The notes under the pieces were generated by a model. The model saw nothing but the letters and a program-made list of their open reading frames with translations, was not told the origin of the DNA and ran no database searches. Source: Pedobacter nutrimenti (GTDB lineage: Bacteria; Bacteroidota; Bacteroidia; Sphingobacteriales; Sphingobacteriaceae). From it: DNA of 64,000 nt. Location of the stretch: positions 186,001 through 250,000 of the forward strand of contig NZ_QKLU01000008.1 of the NCBI RefSeq assembly GCF_003208655.1, read 5' to 3'. This document shows positions 24,683-33,054 of this stretch, piece after piece (position 1 is the stretch's first letter; each line of letters begins with the position of its first letter). A program made the position numbers and the translations under genes.

Positions 24683-25693
24683 AAAAGTTTAGTAATTCTT
24701 TTTGCAGCTACGCTTGGTCTGGCTGCTTGTAACAACTACAAAAAAGGACCGGGAGGTTTGATGTACATGATACATAAATCTGAAGGAAAAGAAAAAATCA
24801 AAGAAGGTGACATCATCAAATTGAATTTTATTCAGAAAAATGAAAAAGATTCAGTGATGGCAAACACCTATGACCTGGAGCAGCCGCAGGTATTCCCTGT
24901 AGGTAAAAAACAATATGCAGGTGACATGAACGATGTGCTTTACCTTTTCGGAGAAGGCGATAGCGCTACTTTCAAACTGGACCTGGATACGATGGCCAAA
25001 CATTCTGGTCAGCCAAAACCAGAACAACTGAAAAAAGACAAATACCTGGTATTTACAGTTAAAATCGAAAAAGTACTGCACAAAGATCCAAAAGAAGCAG
25101 ATTCTACTTTCCAGAATAAAGCAAAAGATTTCTTCCAGAAAGATTACAAAGCAATGGTTGACAAACGCAAAGCTTCTGAAGAAGGAAAAATTAAAAAATA
25201 CATCGCAGACAATAACCTGAAAGTTCAAACGACGGCTTCAGGCCTGCAGTATGTGATCACCACACCTGGAAGTGCACAAAAACCTGTAATTGGTGATACC
25301 ATTATGGTGAATTATACCGGAAAACTGACCACTAAAAAATCAAACGGCAAAGACAATGTATTTGATACCAGCGATGCTAAAATTGCTAAGGAATCAGGTA
25401 AATTCAATCCGATGGCACAATATGGCCCTCGTGCTTTCCCGCTTGGAAGAGCGATCCCTGGTTTTGACGAAGGTTTGCAACTGATCGGTAAAGGCGGTAA
25501 AGCCACCCTGATCATCCCTTCAAGACTGGCTTACGGTGAAAACGGTATGCAGGGTGCAATCGGTCCGTTCACACCATTGGTGTTTGAAGTGGAACTATCC
25601 GACATTAAAAAACCTTCTGCTGTAACAGTTCCCGCAGCTCCGGCACCAGTTAACCCGGCAGTAGCTACACCAGCACCAGCCAAGAAAAAATAA
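24677..25693 (+). CDS. FKBP-type peptidyl-prolyl isomerase lipoprotein with two FKBP-like domains
   Basis: 338 residues. Residues 1-17 are a lipoprotein signal with lipobox LAAC (Cys18). Residues about 30-135 form a first FKBP-like fold (GDIIKLNFIQKNEKDSVM, LYLFGEGDSATFKLDL) that lacks the active-site pattern. The second domain (about 185-310) is the canonical one: DTIMVNYTGKLTTK, RAIPGFDEGLQLIGKGGKA, LIIPSRLAYGENGMQGAIGP. The C-terminal 25 residues are Ala/Pro-rich. The layout recalls the gliding-associated PPIase lipoproteins of Bacteroidota (GldI-like), but no gliding genes are nearby. A strong terminator follows, and the leader is unusual. Confidence 0.9.
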   Translation: MKKSLVILFAATLGLAACNNYKKGPGGLMYMIHKSEGKEKIKEGDIIKLNFIQKNEKDSVMANTYDLEQPQVFPVGKKQYAGDMNDVLYLFGEGDSATFKLDLDTMAKHSGQPKPEQLKKDKYLVFTVKIEKVLHKDPKEADSTFQNKAKDFFQKDYKAMVDKRKASEEGKIKKYIADNNLKVQTTASGLQYVITTPGSAQKPVIGDTIMVNYTGKLTTKKSNGKDNVFDTSDAKIAKESGKFNPMAQYGPRAFPLGRAIPGFDEGLQLIGKGGKATLIIPSRLAYGENGMQGAIGPFTPLVFEVELSDIKKPSAVTVPAAPAPVNPAVATPAPAKKK

Positions 25694-25713
25694 GCGTACC
25701 GCTTTTAAAATAG

Positions 25714-25745
25714 AGCCCTGCCTATCCTTATAGGCAGGGCTTTTT
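25714..25745 (+). terminator. intrinsic terminator after the FKBP lipoprotein gene
   Basis: A perfect 12-bp stem AGCCCTGCCTAT / ATAGGCAGGGCT (25714-25725 and 25730-25741), loop CCTT, followed by a T run. The next promoter element lies only 7 bases beyond it. Confidence 0.9.
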
Positions 25746-25751
25746 ATTTCT

Positions 25752-25759
25752 TATCTTTG
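25752..25759 (+). promoter_or_regulatory. -7 element of tatD, four bases from the start codon
   Basis: TATCTTTG, a perfect TAnnTTTG, ends 4 nt before the ATG at 25764, directly behind the preceding terminator. No matching -33 box is seen. Confidence 0.45.
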
Positions 25760-25763
25760 TCTT

Positions 25764-26531
25764 ATGCTTTTAACAGATACCCATACCCATCTTTATTACG
25801 AAACAGACCCTCAGAAGCGAAGTGAACTCCTACAGCGCTGTTTTGACCAGCAAGTCCAAAGACTGTTCCTGCCCAATGTAGATGTAGCTTCCATTGCGAT
25901 GATTGACGAACTGGTTGCCCTTTATCCTAAAAACTGTTTTGCCATGGCCGGTCTGCACCCTTGTGATGTCAAAGAAGATTTTCAGCAGGTACTTGATCAG
26001 ATTTATCAAAGCATTGCCGGCAGGAAAATTTATGCCATTGGCGAAATCGGAATTGATCTGTACTGGGACAAAAGCACCCTGGAGATTCAAAAAATAGCTT
26101 TCAGAAAACAGATCGGATGGGCCAAAGCACTGGACCTGCCCATTGTAATCCACTGCAGAGAGGCTTTTGATGAGATTTTTGAAGTCCTGGAGCAGGAAAA
26201 AGATGAAAAATTAAGGGGGATCCTGCATTGTTTTACGGGCAACCTCGATCAGGCCCTGCAAGCCATAGACCTGGGTTTTTACTTAGGAATTGGCGGGGTG
26301 CTGACCTATAAAAAAGCAGGACTGGACCAGGTGTTGAAATATGTACCTGTGGAGCACCTGGTTCTGGAAACCGATTCGCCCTATCTGGCGCCGGTGCCTT
26401 TCCGGGGCAAACCCAATGAAAGCAGTTACCTGGTGTACATTGCCAAAAAGCTGGCCGAGGTTTATGGCATTTCTGTTGAAGAAATTGCTGAAATTACTAC
26501 ATCTAATTCCAGAAAGATTTTTTTAGTTTAG
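25764..26531 (+). CDS. tatD: TatD-family metal-dependent hydrolase (DNase)
   Basis: 255 residues, standard. TatD proteins are TIM-barrel metallo-hydrolases with 3'-5' exonuclease activity on DNA and RNA, involved in repair of oxidized ends. Metal ligands are visible: DTHTHLYY at the N-terminus, AIGEIGIDLYWDKST, PIVIHCREAFDEIFEVL, ILHCFTGNLDQAL, and LVLETDSPYLAPVPFRGKPN near the C-terminus. It is followed 6 nt later by the asparaginase gene, so the two are probably an operon. Confidence 0.93.
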   Translation: MLLTDTHTHLYYETDPQKRSELLQRCFDQQVQRLFLPNVDVASIAMIDELVALYPKNCFAMAGLHPCDVKEDFQQVLDQIYQSIAGRKIYAIGEIGIDLYWDKSTLEIQKIAFRKQIGWAKALDLPIVIHCREAFDEIFEVLEQEKDEKLRGILHCFTGNLDQALQAIDLGFYLGIGGVLTYKKAGLDQVLKYVPVEHLVLETDSPYLAPVPFRGKPNESSYLVYIAKKLAEVYGISVEEIAEITTSNSRKIFLV

Positions 26532-26537
26532 CAGTCG

Positions 26538-27554
26538 ATGACTAAACTACTTATTATTTATACTGGCGGGACAATTGGCATGGTCAATAATCCGCAGACG
26601 GGTGCGCTCATTCCTTTCGATTTTGAGCAGATCCAGCAAAATGTTCCGGAGATGGTGCGTTTAAACTACCAGCTGGACGTGCATTCTTTTGACCCGATCC
26701 TGGATTCCTCCAATATGCATCCGGACATCTGGGCAAAGCTGGCCAGAATTATAGAAAGTAAGTACAACCATTACGATGGATTTGTCATCCTGCATGGTTC
26801 CGATACGATGGCCTTTACTGCTTCGGCACTAAGCTTTATGCTCGAGAACCTGGGCAAACCGGTGGTCCTGACCGGCTCCCAGCTGCCTATAGGTGAAATC
26901 CGTACCGATGCCAAGGAAAACTTAATTACGGCCCTGGAAATCGCTGCAACCAAAAAACAAGGCAAGGCGATGGTACCCGAGGTTTGCATTTATTTTGACT
27001 ATCAGCTGTTGCGGGGCAACCGGGCAATTAAATACAATTCCGAAAAGTTTGAAGCCTTCCGTACCCCGAACTACCCTAAACTGGCAGAAGCAGGTGTACA
27101 CCTGACCTTCTTTAAAAACTATATACAACAGCAGCCTAAAGAAGCCTTTAAGGTACATGCAGATCTTAATGCCAATATTGGTGTCCTTAAAATGTACCCG
27201 GGCATTACCCCGCAGGCTGTTCAGGCGGTAACCAGGTCGTCGGTAAACGCCATTGTACTGGAAACCTTTGGTTCGGGGAATACCACAACTGCAGGTTGGT
27301 TTATTGAAAGCCTGCAGGAAGCGATCGATGCCGGTAAAGTCGTTGTGGACATTACCCAATGCCAGGTGGGATCTGTAGAGTTGGGTAAATATGAAACCAG
27401 CAAACAACTGCAGCAAATGGGCGTTGTGAGTGGTTATGACCTTACTTTTGAGGCTGCGGTGACCAAGCTGATGTACCTGATGGGACGTGGGCTTCCAACA
27501 CCTGAAATTGCAAAACTGATGGAGCAATCCCTGCGCGGAGAGCTGACAGCCTAA
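26538..27554 (+). CDS. ansA: type I L-asparaginase
   Basis: 338 residues, as in cytoplasmic AnsA. It hydrolyses asparagine to aspartate and ammonia. The first catalytic Thr is in IIYTGGTIGMV. The second motif reads LHGSDTMAFT, where Ser replaces the Thr usual in E. coli AnsA. Next is DAKENLITALEIA with the catalytic Lys in DAKEN. The C-terminal domain runs from about residue 215 with LKMYPGITPQAV and VLETFGSGNTTTAGW. There is no signal peptide. It is 6 nt after tatD. Confidence 0.93.
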   Translation: MTKLLIIYTGGTIGMVNNPQTGALIPFDFEQIQQNVPEMVRLNYQLDVHSFDPILDSSNMHPDIWAKLARIIESKYNHYDGFVILHGSDTMAFTASALSFMLENLGKPVVLTGSQLPIGEIRTDAKENLITALEIAATKKQGKAMVPEVCIYFDYQLLRGNRAIKYNSEKFEAFRTPNYPKLAEAGVHLTFFKNYIQQQPKEAFKVHADLNANIGVLKMYPGITPQAVQAVTRSSVNAIVLETFGSGNTTTAGWFIESLQEAIDAGKVVVDITQCQVGSVELGKYETSKQLQQMGVVSGYDLTFEAAVTKLMYLMGRGLPTPEIAKLMEQSLRGELTA

Positions 27555-27585
27555 GTAAAACTTCTGTAAATTCATTTCCGGCCCT

Positions 27586-27614
27586 TTTGTTCCGGCAGAA
27601 TAAGCGTATTTTTG
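27586..27614 (+). promoter_or_regulatory. promoter of the MBL-rhodanese gene and probably ypdA
   Basis: TTTG (27586-27589), 17-nt spacer, TATTTTTG (27607-27614): a full match to the Bacteroidota consensus in both boxes. It lies 20 nt before ATG 27635 and rules out in-frame starts further upstream. Confidence 0.8.
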
Positions 27615-27634
27615 TAGCTTATTTCAAGGATGTT

Positions 27635-29050
27635 ATGAAGATTGAACAGATTTACACCGGATGCCTGGCGGAAGCCGCTTATTATATTGAAAGTAATGGC
27701 CAGGCGGCCATTATTGACCCCTTAAGAGAAGTCGGCTCTTATCTGAAAAGGGCACAGAAAGACGGTGCGGTGATCAAGTACATCTTTGAAACCCATTTTC
27801 ATGCCGACTTTGTTTCCGGACATATAGACCTGGCAGAAAAATCAGGTGCAGAAATTGTGTATGGGCCAACCGCAAAGACTTCTTTTGCAGCACATATTGC
27901 GGTCGATGGAGAAGAATTTAAAGTTGGTGAACTGACCATCAAAGCCCTGCATACCCCTGGACATACCCCCGAATCGACCACCTACCTGCTCAGCGATAAA
28001 GATGGAAAACCTTATTGCATTTTTACGGGGGATACCCTGTTTATCGGGGATGTAGGCCGTCCGGACCTGGCCCAGCAGGGAGAGCTGACCATGGAAGACA
28101 TGGCCGCTACCCTATACGATTCCCTGCAGCATAAAATTATACCCTTACCAGATCAGGTATTGGTGTATCCGGCCCATGGGGCGGGCTCTGCCTGTGGTAA
28201 AAACATGAGCAAGGAAACTTTTGATACCCTGGGTAACCAGAAAAAAGTAAACTATGCCTTAAAAGCACCTACAAAAGAGCAGTTTATCAAAGAGGTGACC
28301 GAGGGGATCCTTCCGCCGCCCCAATATTTTGCTAAAAATGCGTCCATGAACAAACATGGTTATGAAAGTGTAGACCAGGTGTATGAAAAAGGCCTGAACC
28401 CGCTTTCTCCGGAAGCCTTTGAAGCCCTGGCCAACCAGACCGGTGCTTTGGTCCTGGATACCAGGGACCCGCAGGTTTTTGCCAAAAACTTTATCCCTTC
28501 TTCGGTCAATATTGGCCTGAACGGACAGTTTGCACCATGGGTTGGTGCCCTGATTACAGATTTACAGCAACCTTTATTGCTGGTGGTGGAAAATGGCAAA
28601 CAGGAAGAGGCCATTACCCGGCTGGCCAGGGTGGGTTACGACAATACCATTGGTTATCTGGAAGGTGGCATCCCCGCCTGGATAGATTCAGGAAGAGAAA
28701 CAGACCAGATCCTTTCCATTTCAGCAGCTGAATTTGAAGCGGCTGTAGAGGCTAACCCGCAGCTTTATGCCCTTGATGTACGTAAGCCAGGAGAATATGA
28801 GGCCGAACATTTGGAAAATACCCTGACCAGGCCACTGGATTACATCAATGACTGGACCCATGAAATTCAACCCGAACAAACCTATTATATTCATTGTGCA
28901 GGCGGCTACCGTTCAATGATCGCCGCTTCTATTTTAAAAGCAAGGGGCGTAGAAAACGTGGTGGACATTGCAGGAGGCTACGGGGCCATTAAAGCGACTG
29001 GTTTAAGCCGTACAGATTTTGCCTGCCCATCCAAAGCCATGAAAGCCTGA
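27635..29050 (+). CDS. MBL-fold persulfide dioxygenase / double rhodanese fusion (CstB-like)
   Basis: 471 residues; start ATG 27635 is set by the promoter. The metallo-beta-lactamase domain (about 1-235) has FETHFHADFVSGHIDLAEKS, HTPGHTPESTTYLL, FTGDTLFIGDVGRPDL and YPAHGAGSACGKNMS. This is the ETHE1/CstB pattern, an iron-dependent dioxygenase that oxidizes thiol persulfides to sulfite. Two rhodanese domains follow. The first (about 265-360) lacks the catalytic Cys, having VVENGKQEEA at that place. The second (about 370-471) has it: Cys421 in YYIHCAGGYRSM. Such fusions turn persulfide into sulfite and thiosulfate. ypdA follows after 7 nt, so bacillithiol persulfide is a likely substrate (inference). 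Confidence 0.9.
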   Translation: MKIEQIYTGCLAEAAYYIESNGQAAIIDPLREVGSYLKRAQKDGAVIKYIFETHFHADFVSGHIDLAEKSGAEIVYGPTAKTSFAAHIAVDGEEFKVGELTIKALHTPGHTPESTTYLLSDKDGKPYCIFTGDTLFIGDVGRPDLAQQGELTMEDMAATLYDSLQHKIIPLPDQVLVYPAHGAGSACGKNMSKETFDTLGNQKKVNYALKAPTKEQFIKEVTEGILPPPQYFAKNASMNKHGYESVDQVYEKGLNPLSPEAFEALANQTGALVLDTRDPQVFAKNFIPSSVNIGLNGQFAPWVGALITDLQQPLLLVVENGKQEEAITRLARVGYDNTIGYLEGGIPAWIDSGRETDQILSISAAEFEAAVEANPQLYALDVRKPGEYEAEHLENTLTRPLDYINDWTHEIQPEQTYYIHCAGGYRSMIAASILKARGVENVVDIAGGYGAIKATGLSRTDFACPSKAMKA

Positions 29051-29057
29051 GCTGCAG

Positions 29058-30023
29058 ATGGAAAATTATGATGTTCTGATTGTCGGCTGCGGTCCTATTG
29101 GAATGGCCTGCGCCATAGAAGCACAAAAAGCCGGGTTAAGTTATGTGATCGTGGAAAAGGGGGCGCTGGTCAACAGCCTGTACAATTATCCGGTGTTTAT
29201 GACCTTTTTCTCCACTTCCCAGCGTCTGGAAATTGGAGGTGTCCCTTTTGTCAGCATCAACCCAAAACCCAACCGCAACGAGTCCGTGGAATACTACCGG
29301 AGGGTGGCCGAAAAATTTAGCATGAACATCCGCCTTTTTGAAAAAGTAAATGATGTTCAGAAAAAGCCCGATGGTCATTTTGAAGTACAAAGCTCTAAAG
29401 CCACCTATGAGGTCAGGTATGTGATTATTGCAACCGGTTTTTACGATGTGCCGGTATTGATGGACATTCCTGGCGAAAACCTGCCAAAGGTTGCCCATTA
29501 TTATAAAGACCCCCATCTGTATGCCTTCCAGAATGTGGTGGTGGTCGGGGCAAACAACTCGGCCATTGATGCGGCATTGGAAACCTATAGAAAAGGGGCA
29601 AAAGTTACCCTGGTGGTCCGTGGTGCAGAGATCGGTTCCTATGTCAAATACTGGGTAAGGCCCGATATTGAAAACCGCATCAAAGAAGGAGAGATTAAAG
29701 CCTTTTTTAATGCAGAACTGGAGCAGATCAGCGAAAGGTCCGTCCGCATCCGGACAGAAAAAGGACTTATAGATCAGGAAAATGACTTCGTTATTGCCAT
29801 GACTGGTTATAAACCCGACTTTAGCATGCTTGGACGCCTGGGCGTAGAACTGGAAGAAAATAAAGGCGGTGTTCCGGTCTATAACCCTGATACTATGGAG
29901 ACTAACTTGCAGGGCTTGTACCTTGCTGGAGTGGTTTGCGGCGGAAGGGATACCCATAAATGGTTCATTGAAAACTCCAGGGTTCATGCCGAGCAGATTT
30001 TTGCTCATATTACAGGAATTTAA
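29058..30023 (+). CDS. ypdA: YpdA-family bacillithiol disulfide reductase
   Basis: 321 residues. YpdA is an NADPH-dependent flavoenzyme that reduces oxidized bacillithiol. The FAD motif is VLIVGCGPIGMACAIEA and the NAD(P) motif is NVVVVGANNSAIDAALETY. The family's LVNSLYNYPVFMTFFSTSQ region follows the first motif. The conserved redox Cys is the one inside GCGPIG. The C-terminus reads GLYLAGVVCGGRDTHKWFIE. It is read from the same promoter as the MBL-rhodanese gene 7 nt upstream. A promoter-like TATGTTTG for the next gene lies just past its end. Confidence 0.92.
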   Translation: MENYDVLIVGCGPIGMACAIEAQKAGLSYVIVEKGALVNSLYNYPVFMTFFSTSQRLEIGGVPFVSINPKPNRNESVEYYRRVAEKFSMNIRLFEKVNDVQKKPDGHFEVQSSKATYEVRYVIIATGFYDVPVLMDIPGENLPKVAHYYKDPHLYAFQNVVVVGANNSAIDAALETYRKGAKVTLVVRGAEIGSYVKYWVRPDIENRIKEGEIKAFFNAELEQISERSVRIRTEKGLIDQENDFVIAMTGYKPDFSMLGRLGVELEENKGGVPVYNPDTMETNLQGLYLAGVVCGGRDTHKWFIENSRVHAEQIFAHITGI

Positions 30024-30025
30024 TT

Positions 30026-30033
30026 TATGTTTG
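30026..30033 (+). promoter_or_regulatory. -7 element before the polyprenyl synthase gene
   Basis: TATGTTTG is a full TAnnTTTG match 22 nt before the ATG at 30056; TTTG at 30000-30003 is a possible -33 box with a long 22-nt spacer, inside the ypdA end. Confidence 0.4.
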
Positions 30034-30055
30034 TGCACAACATTTTTTAACCTGC

Positions 30056-31027
30056 ATGCCGGGAATAGATCAGATTAAACAACCCATAGCTGCCGATATA
30101 ACGGTTTTCGAAGAGAAGTTCAAAGCTTCTATGCACAGCGAGGCTCCATTACTGGACCGCATTACGCATTATATTGTAAAGCGAAAGGGAAAACAGATCC
30201 GGCCTATGTTTGTCTTTTTTGCGGCAAAGCTATGCGGGGGGATTGTAGAATCTACCCACCGTGGTGCGGCACTGGTAGAACTTTTACATACCGCTACCCT
30301 GGTCCATGATGATGTGGTGGACAATGCCTACGAGCGGCGGGGCTTTTTCTCCATTAATGCTTTATGGAAAAATAAAATTGCTGTGCTGGTGGGCGATTAT
30401 CTGCTGGCCAAAGGCTTGCTGCTGTCGGTCAACAACAATGAATTCCGTTTGTTGCAGATCGTTTCTGAAGCAGTTAAACAAATGAGTGAAGGAGAATTGC
30501 TGCAAATTGAAAAAGTACGGCGTATGGACATCAGCGAGGCGTTGTATTTTGATGTGATCCGCCAGAAAACGGCCTCATTGATTGCCTCCTGCTGTGCCTG
30601 TGGGGCAGCCTCTGCCGGGGCAAGTGATGAAGTCATTGAAAAAATGCGTCTGTTTGGTGAAAAAGTAGGCATTGCCTTCCAGATCAAGGACGATACTTTT
30701 GATTTTGGTACCGATGATGTGGGCAAACCCCTGGGTATAGACATTAAAGAAAAAAAAGTTACCCTGCCACTGATCTATGCACTAAACCGTTCAGATAAAG
30801 CCGAAAAAAAGCGCATCATTAGCCTGGTGAAAAACCACCAGGATGACCCGGTCAAAATCCAGCAGATCATTGATTTTGTCAATGAGAAAGAAGGTGTGCG
30901 TTATGCCAATGAAAAAATGGAAGAATACCAGCAGGAAGCTTTTGAAATTCTGCACAGCTTTGAGCCCGGGGATGCCCGTACAGGACTGGAACAACTGGTT
31001 CGCTACACCACAGAACGCAAAAAATAA
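30056..31027 (+). CDS. polyprenyl synthetase (long-chain isoprenyl diphosphate synthase)
   Basis: 323 residues, all-trans prenyltransferase fold. It adds isopentenyl units to an allylic diphosphate to make the side chain of menaquinone or similar lipids. The first Asp-rich motif is ATLVHDDVVDNAYERRG, and the second is AFQIKDDTFDFG. IVKRKGKQIRPMFVFFAA near residue 45 holds the diphosphate-binding GK and R. The chain length of the product cannot be decided by eye; octaprenyl-type is likely by family. The gene has its own promoter element and a single-gene layout. Confidence 0.92.
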   Translation: MPGIDQIKQPIAADITVFEEKFKASMHSEAPLLDRITHYIVKRKGKQIRPMFVFFAAKLCGGIVESTHRGAALVELLHTATLVHDDVVDNAYERRGFFSINALWKNKIAVLVGDYLLAKGLLLSVNNNEFRLLQIVSEAVKQMSEGELLQIEKVRRMDISEALYFDVIRQKTASLIASCCACGAASAGASDEVIEKMRLFGEKVGIAFQIKDDTFDFGTDDVGKPLGIDIKEKKVTLPLIYALNRSDKAEKKRIISLVKNHQDDPVKIQQIIDFVNEKEGVRYANEKMEEYQQEAFEILHSFEPGDARTGLEQLVRYTTERKK

Positions 31028-31113
31028 ACCCCTGTTTTTTTGATATAAATTTGTTGCAGAAGGAATTGTGTTTGCTTCTTGTATTCATGGAAAAAATACT
31101 AATTTCACGGAAA

Positions 31114-31121
31114 TAAGTTTG
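31114..31121 (+). promoter_or_regulatory. -7 element before the M28 peptidase gene
   Basis: TAAGTTTG, a full TAnnTTTG match, 23 nt before the ATG at 31145. No convincing -33 box. Confidence 0.35.
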
Positions 31122-31144
31122 CTTTCTTCAACTAAATTTTATTT

Positions 31145-32599
31145 ATGAAGCCTTTATTTTCTCTGCTGCTGCTTGCCTGCAGCTTATCTGCTTCCGCGCA
31201 GACGGACGACTTTTATCCCGCCTTTTCGAAAATTAATGCCGATGTGCAGCAAAATTCAAAAGCCTATCCAAGGCTGAAAGAGGCGACCGAAACCATTGGT
31301 CATCGCCTGACAGGCTCTGCCAATGGGGCCAGGGCAGAAGAATATGCTTATAAATTGCTTAAATCTTATGGTTACGATGTCAAATATCAGCCTTTTGAAG
31401 TAGAAAGTTGGAGCCGGATTTCCAATAAAGTACAGGTTGGGGCAGATGCAAAACATCTACAGGAAGTTTCTTCGGTTGCGCTGGCGCATTCTCCGGTAAA
31501 AGCTTCGGTTTCTGCCGAATTGGTGGATATGGGGAATGGACTGGAAGCCGATTATCAGCAAGGTGCAGGTAAGGTAAAAGGAAAAATTGCATTGGTGTAC
31601 CTGGGGGTGTTACCCGGCTCAGCTAAGGGGACCGCTTCCCTGCACCGCTCAGAAAAAACGGCTATTGCTATCAAAAATGGTGCAATAGGCATCATTATCA
31701 TCAATACAGTAAAAAATGGGGTGCTGTTAACCGGAACAGCCTCAGTAACCGGAAAGCTGATCCCTATTCCGGCGGTTTGTATCGGTCTGGAAGATGGAAT
31801 GAAAATTAAGGAAGCCTTAAAAAGCGGTCCTCAATATGCCAGCCTGGAGATGACTAATTTTTCAGGAATGATCAAGGCCCGGAATGTGGTGGCCACTTTA
31901 AAAGGTACGGAATTTCCAAATGAAAAGATCGTGGTGGGCGGACACCTGGACAGCTGGGACCTGGCCACGGGGGCAATAGACAATGGCATCGGTTCTTTTG
32001 CCGTCATGGATATGGCCCGCAGCTTTAAAGCTTTAAACCTAAAAACCAAACGTACTGTCGAGTTTATTTTGTTTATGGGCGAGGAACAGGGCTTGCTGGG
32101 TTCCAAAGCTTATGTAGAACAGGCAATGAAAGCCAAAAAACTGGATCAGGTTAAGTTTATGCTCAATTACGATATGACCAATGACCCTAAAGGCTTCTCG
32201 ACCTCAAGAGCAGAAATGAAAGACTTGTTTACTTCCTGGGGCGCCCAGATCGCTAAACTGGATACAGGGTTTAAAAATACATTTAATGCCGGGGCAGGGC
32301 TGCACAGTGATCACCAGCCTTTTATGCTGGAGGGCGTACCTACAGGTGGTGGTGCTGGCGGAAAATTGCCAAACAACTCCGGACAGTTTTACCATTCCAA
32401 TGGCGACTCTTTTAAACTGGTAGATGAACAGGGACTGAAAAATACGGTGAGGTACAGCGCCATGCTGACTTATGCTTTGGCCAATACACCGGTGATCCCG
32501 GTACAAATTCAGGGGGATGCAGAGCTGAAGGCTTTTTTACAACAGAACAATTTAGAAACCCCGTTGAAAATTGCAGGGGAGTGGAAGTGGAAAGATTAA
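31145..32599 (+). CDS. M28-family aminopeptidase / carboxypeptidase Q-like, secreted
   Basis: 484 residues. Residues 1-18 are a signal peptide (MKPLFSLLLLACSLSASAQ). A PA-type insert lies about 120-235 (AELVDMGNGLEADYQQGAGK, IAIKNGAIGIIIINT). The zinc peptidase domain follows, with expected ligands: His and Asp in VVGGHLDSWDLATGAIDNGIG, the Glu pair in FILFMGEEQGLLGSKAY, Asp in MLNYDMTNDP, and His in GLHSDHQPFMLEGVP. It cuts amino acids or dipeptides from peptides in the periplasm or outside. A perfect terminator follows. Confidence 0.92.
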   Translation: MKPLFSLLLLACSLSASAQTDDFYPAFSKINADVQQNSKAYPRLKEATETIGHRLTGSANGARAEEYAYKLLKSYGYDVKYQPFEVESWSRISNKVQVGADAKHLQEVSSVALAHSPVKASVSAELVDMGNGLEADYQQGAGKVKGKIALVYLGVLPGSAKGTASLHRSEKTAIAIKNGAIGIIIINTVKNGVLLTGTASVTGKLIPIPAVCIGLEDGMKIKEALKSGPQYASLEMTNFSGMIKARNVVATLKGTEFPNEKIVVGGHLDSWDLATGAIDNGIGSFAVMDMARSFKALNLKTKRTVEFILFMGEEQGLLGSKAYVEQAMKAKKLDQVKFMLNYDMTNDPKGFSTSRAEMKDLFTSWGAQIAKLDTGFKNTFNAGAGLHSDHQPFMLEGVPTGGGAGGKLPNNSGQFYHSNGDSFKLVDEQGLKNTVRYSAMLTYALANTPVIPVQIQGDAELKAFLQQNNLETPLKIAGEWKWKD

Positions 32600-32619
32600 G
32601 GTTATTTTAACTTATAGCG

Positions 32620-32651
32620 AAAAGCAGCACTGGAGACAGTGCTGCTTTTTT
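32620..32651 (+). terminator. intrinsic terminator after the M28 peptidase
   Basis: A perfect 13-bp stem AAAAGCAGCACTG / CAGTGCTGCTTTT (32620-32632, 32637-32649), GAGA tetraloop, T run. Confidence 0.92.
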
Positions 32652-32693
32652 AATAAAAAAAATTAAAATGAAATACAATTATTTTTTATAAAT

Positions 32694-32996
32694 ATGAAAC
32701 CCCTTAAGTTCTGGCCCGTTGGGCGGTATCCGATCCTGTTGATTGTGTTATTTGTTGTTTTTATGCTGGTGATCCCGGTTCTAAGCGCGAAGACTCATGA
32801 CAGTGCACAAGTCCCACTTGTTTTAGGAACGTTTGCTGTAATTGGATTAATCCTGGGAATGTTTCTGCTTAGCCTATTTAATCTTTTCTTCTTTAAAGCC
32901 TGGAGCAGGAAGTTCTGGTATGTTAACAACCCTTTACTTTTTTTGAGTTCCGGTTTGATTATTTATTTTTTGATTCGGATGGTTTTCTTTTTTTAA
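32694..32996 (+). CDS. small three-helix membrane protein, unknown function
   Basis: 100 residues, not recognised. Three hydrophobic helices: about 12-30 (PILLIVLFVVFMLVIPVL), about 40-65 (LVLGTFAVIGLILGMFLLSL) and about 78-100 (NPLLFLSSGLIIYFLIRM). An 8-codon upstream reading frame (ATG 32668) ends with TAA two bases before this ATG and could influence translation. It opens a patch of unusual, AT-rich genes between two well-behaved chromosomal blocks. Confidence 0.6.
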   Translation: MKPLKFWPVGRYPILLIVLFVVFMLVIPVLSAKTHDSAQVPLVLGTFAVIGLILGMFLLSLFNLFFFKAWSRKFWYVNNPLLFLSSGLIIYFLIRMVFFF

Positions 32997-33054
32997 GAAG
33001 AAGATAAATGCAGGGAAATTAACTTGGTGTTTCCAGTCAATTTTTTGATCCAGT

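Noticed and set aside
26922..27575. 217-codon open frame antisense to the asparaginase gene
   Set aside because: A shadow of the conserved ansA frame; Cys/His-rich translation without a motif.
29136..30038. 300-codon open frame on the minus strand opposite ypdA
   Set aside because: It lies wholly antisense to a well-conserved flavoenzyme with clear motifs, and its translation shows no recognisable domain or signal.
32668..32691. Third copy of the leader element before the 100-residue membrane protein
   Set aside because: There is a short upstream frame starting ATGAAA, but no hairpin and no GCTTCATAACC block, and spacing is only 26 nt.
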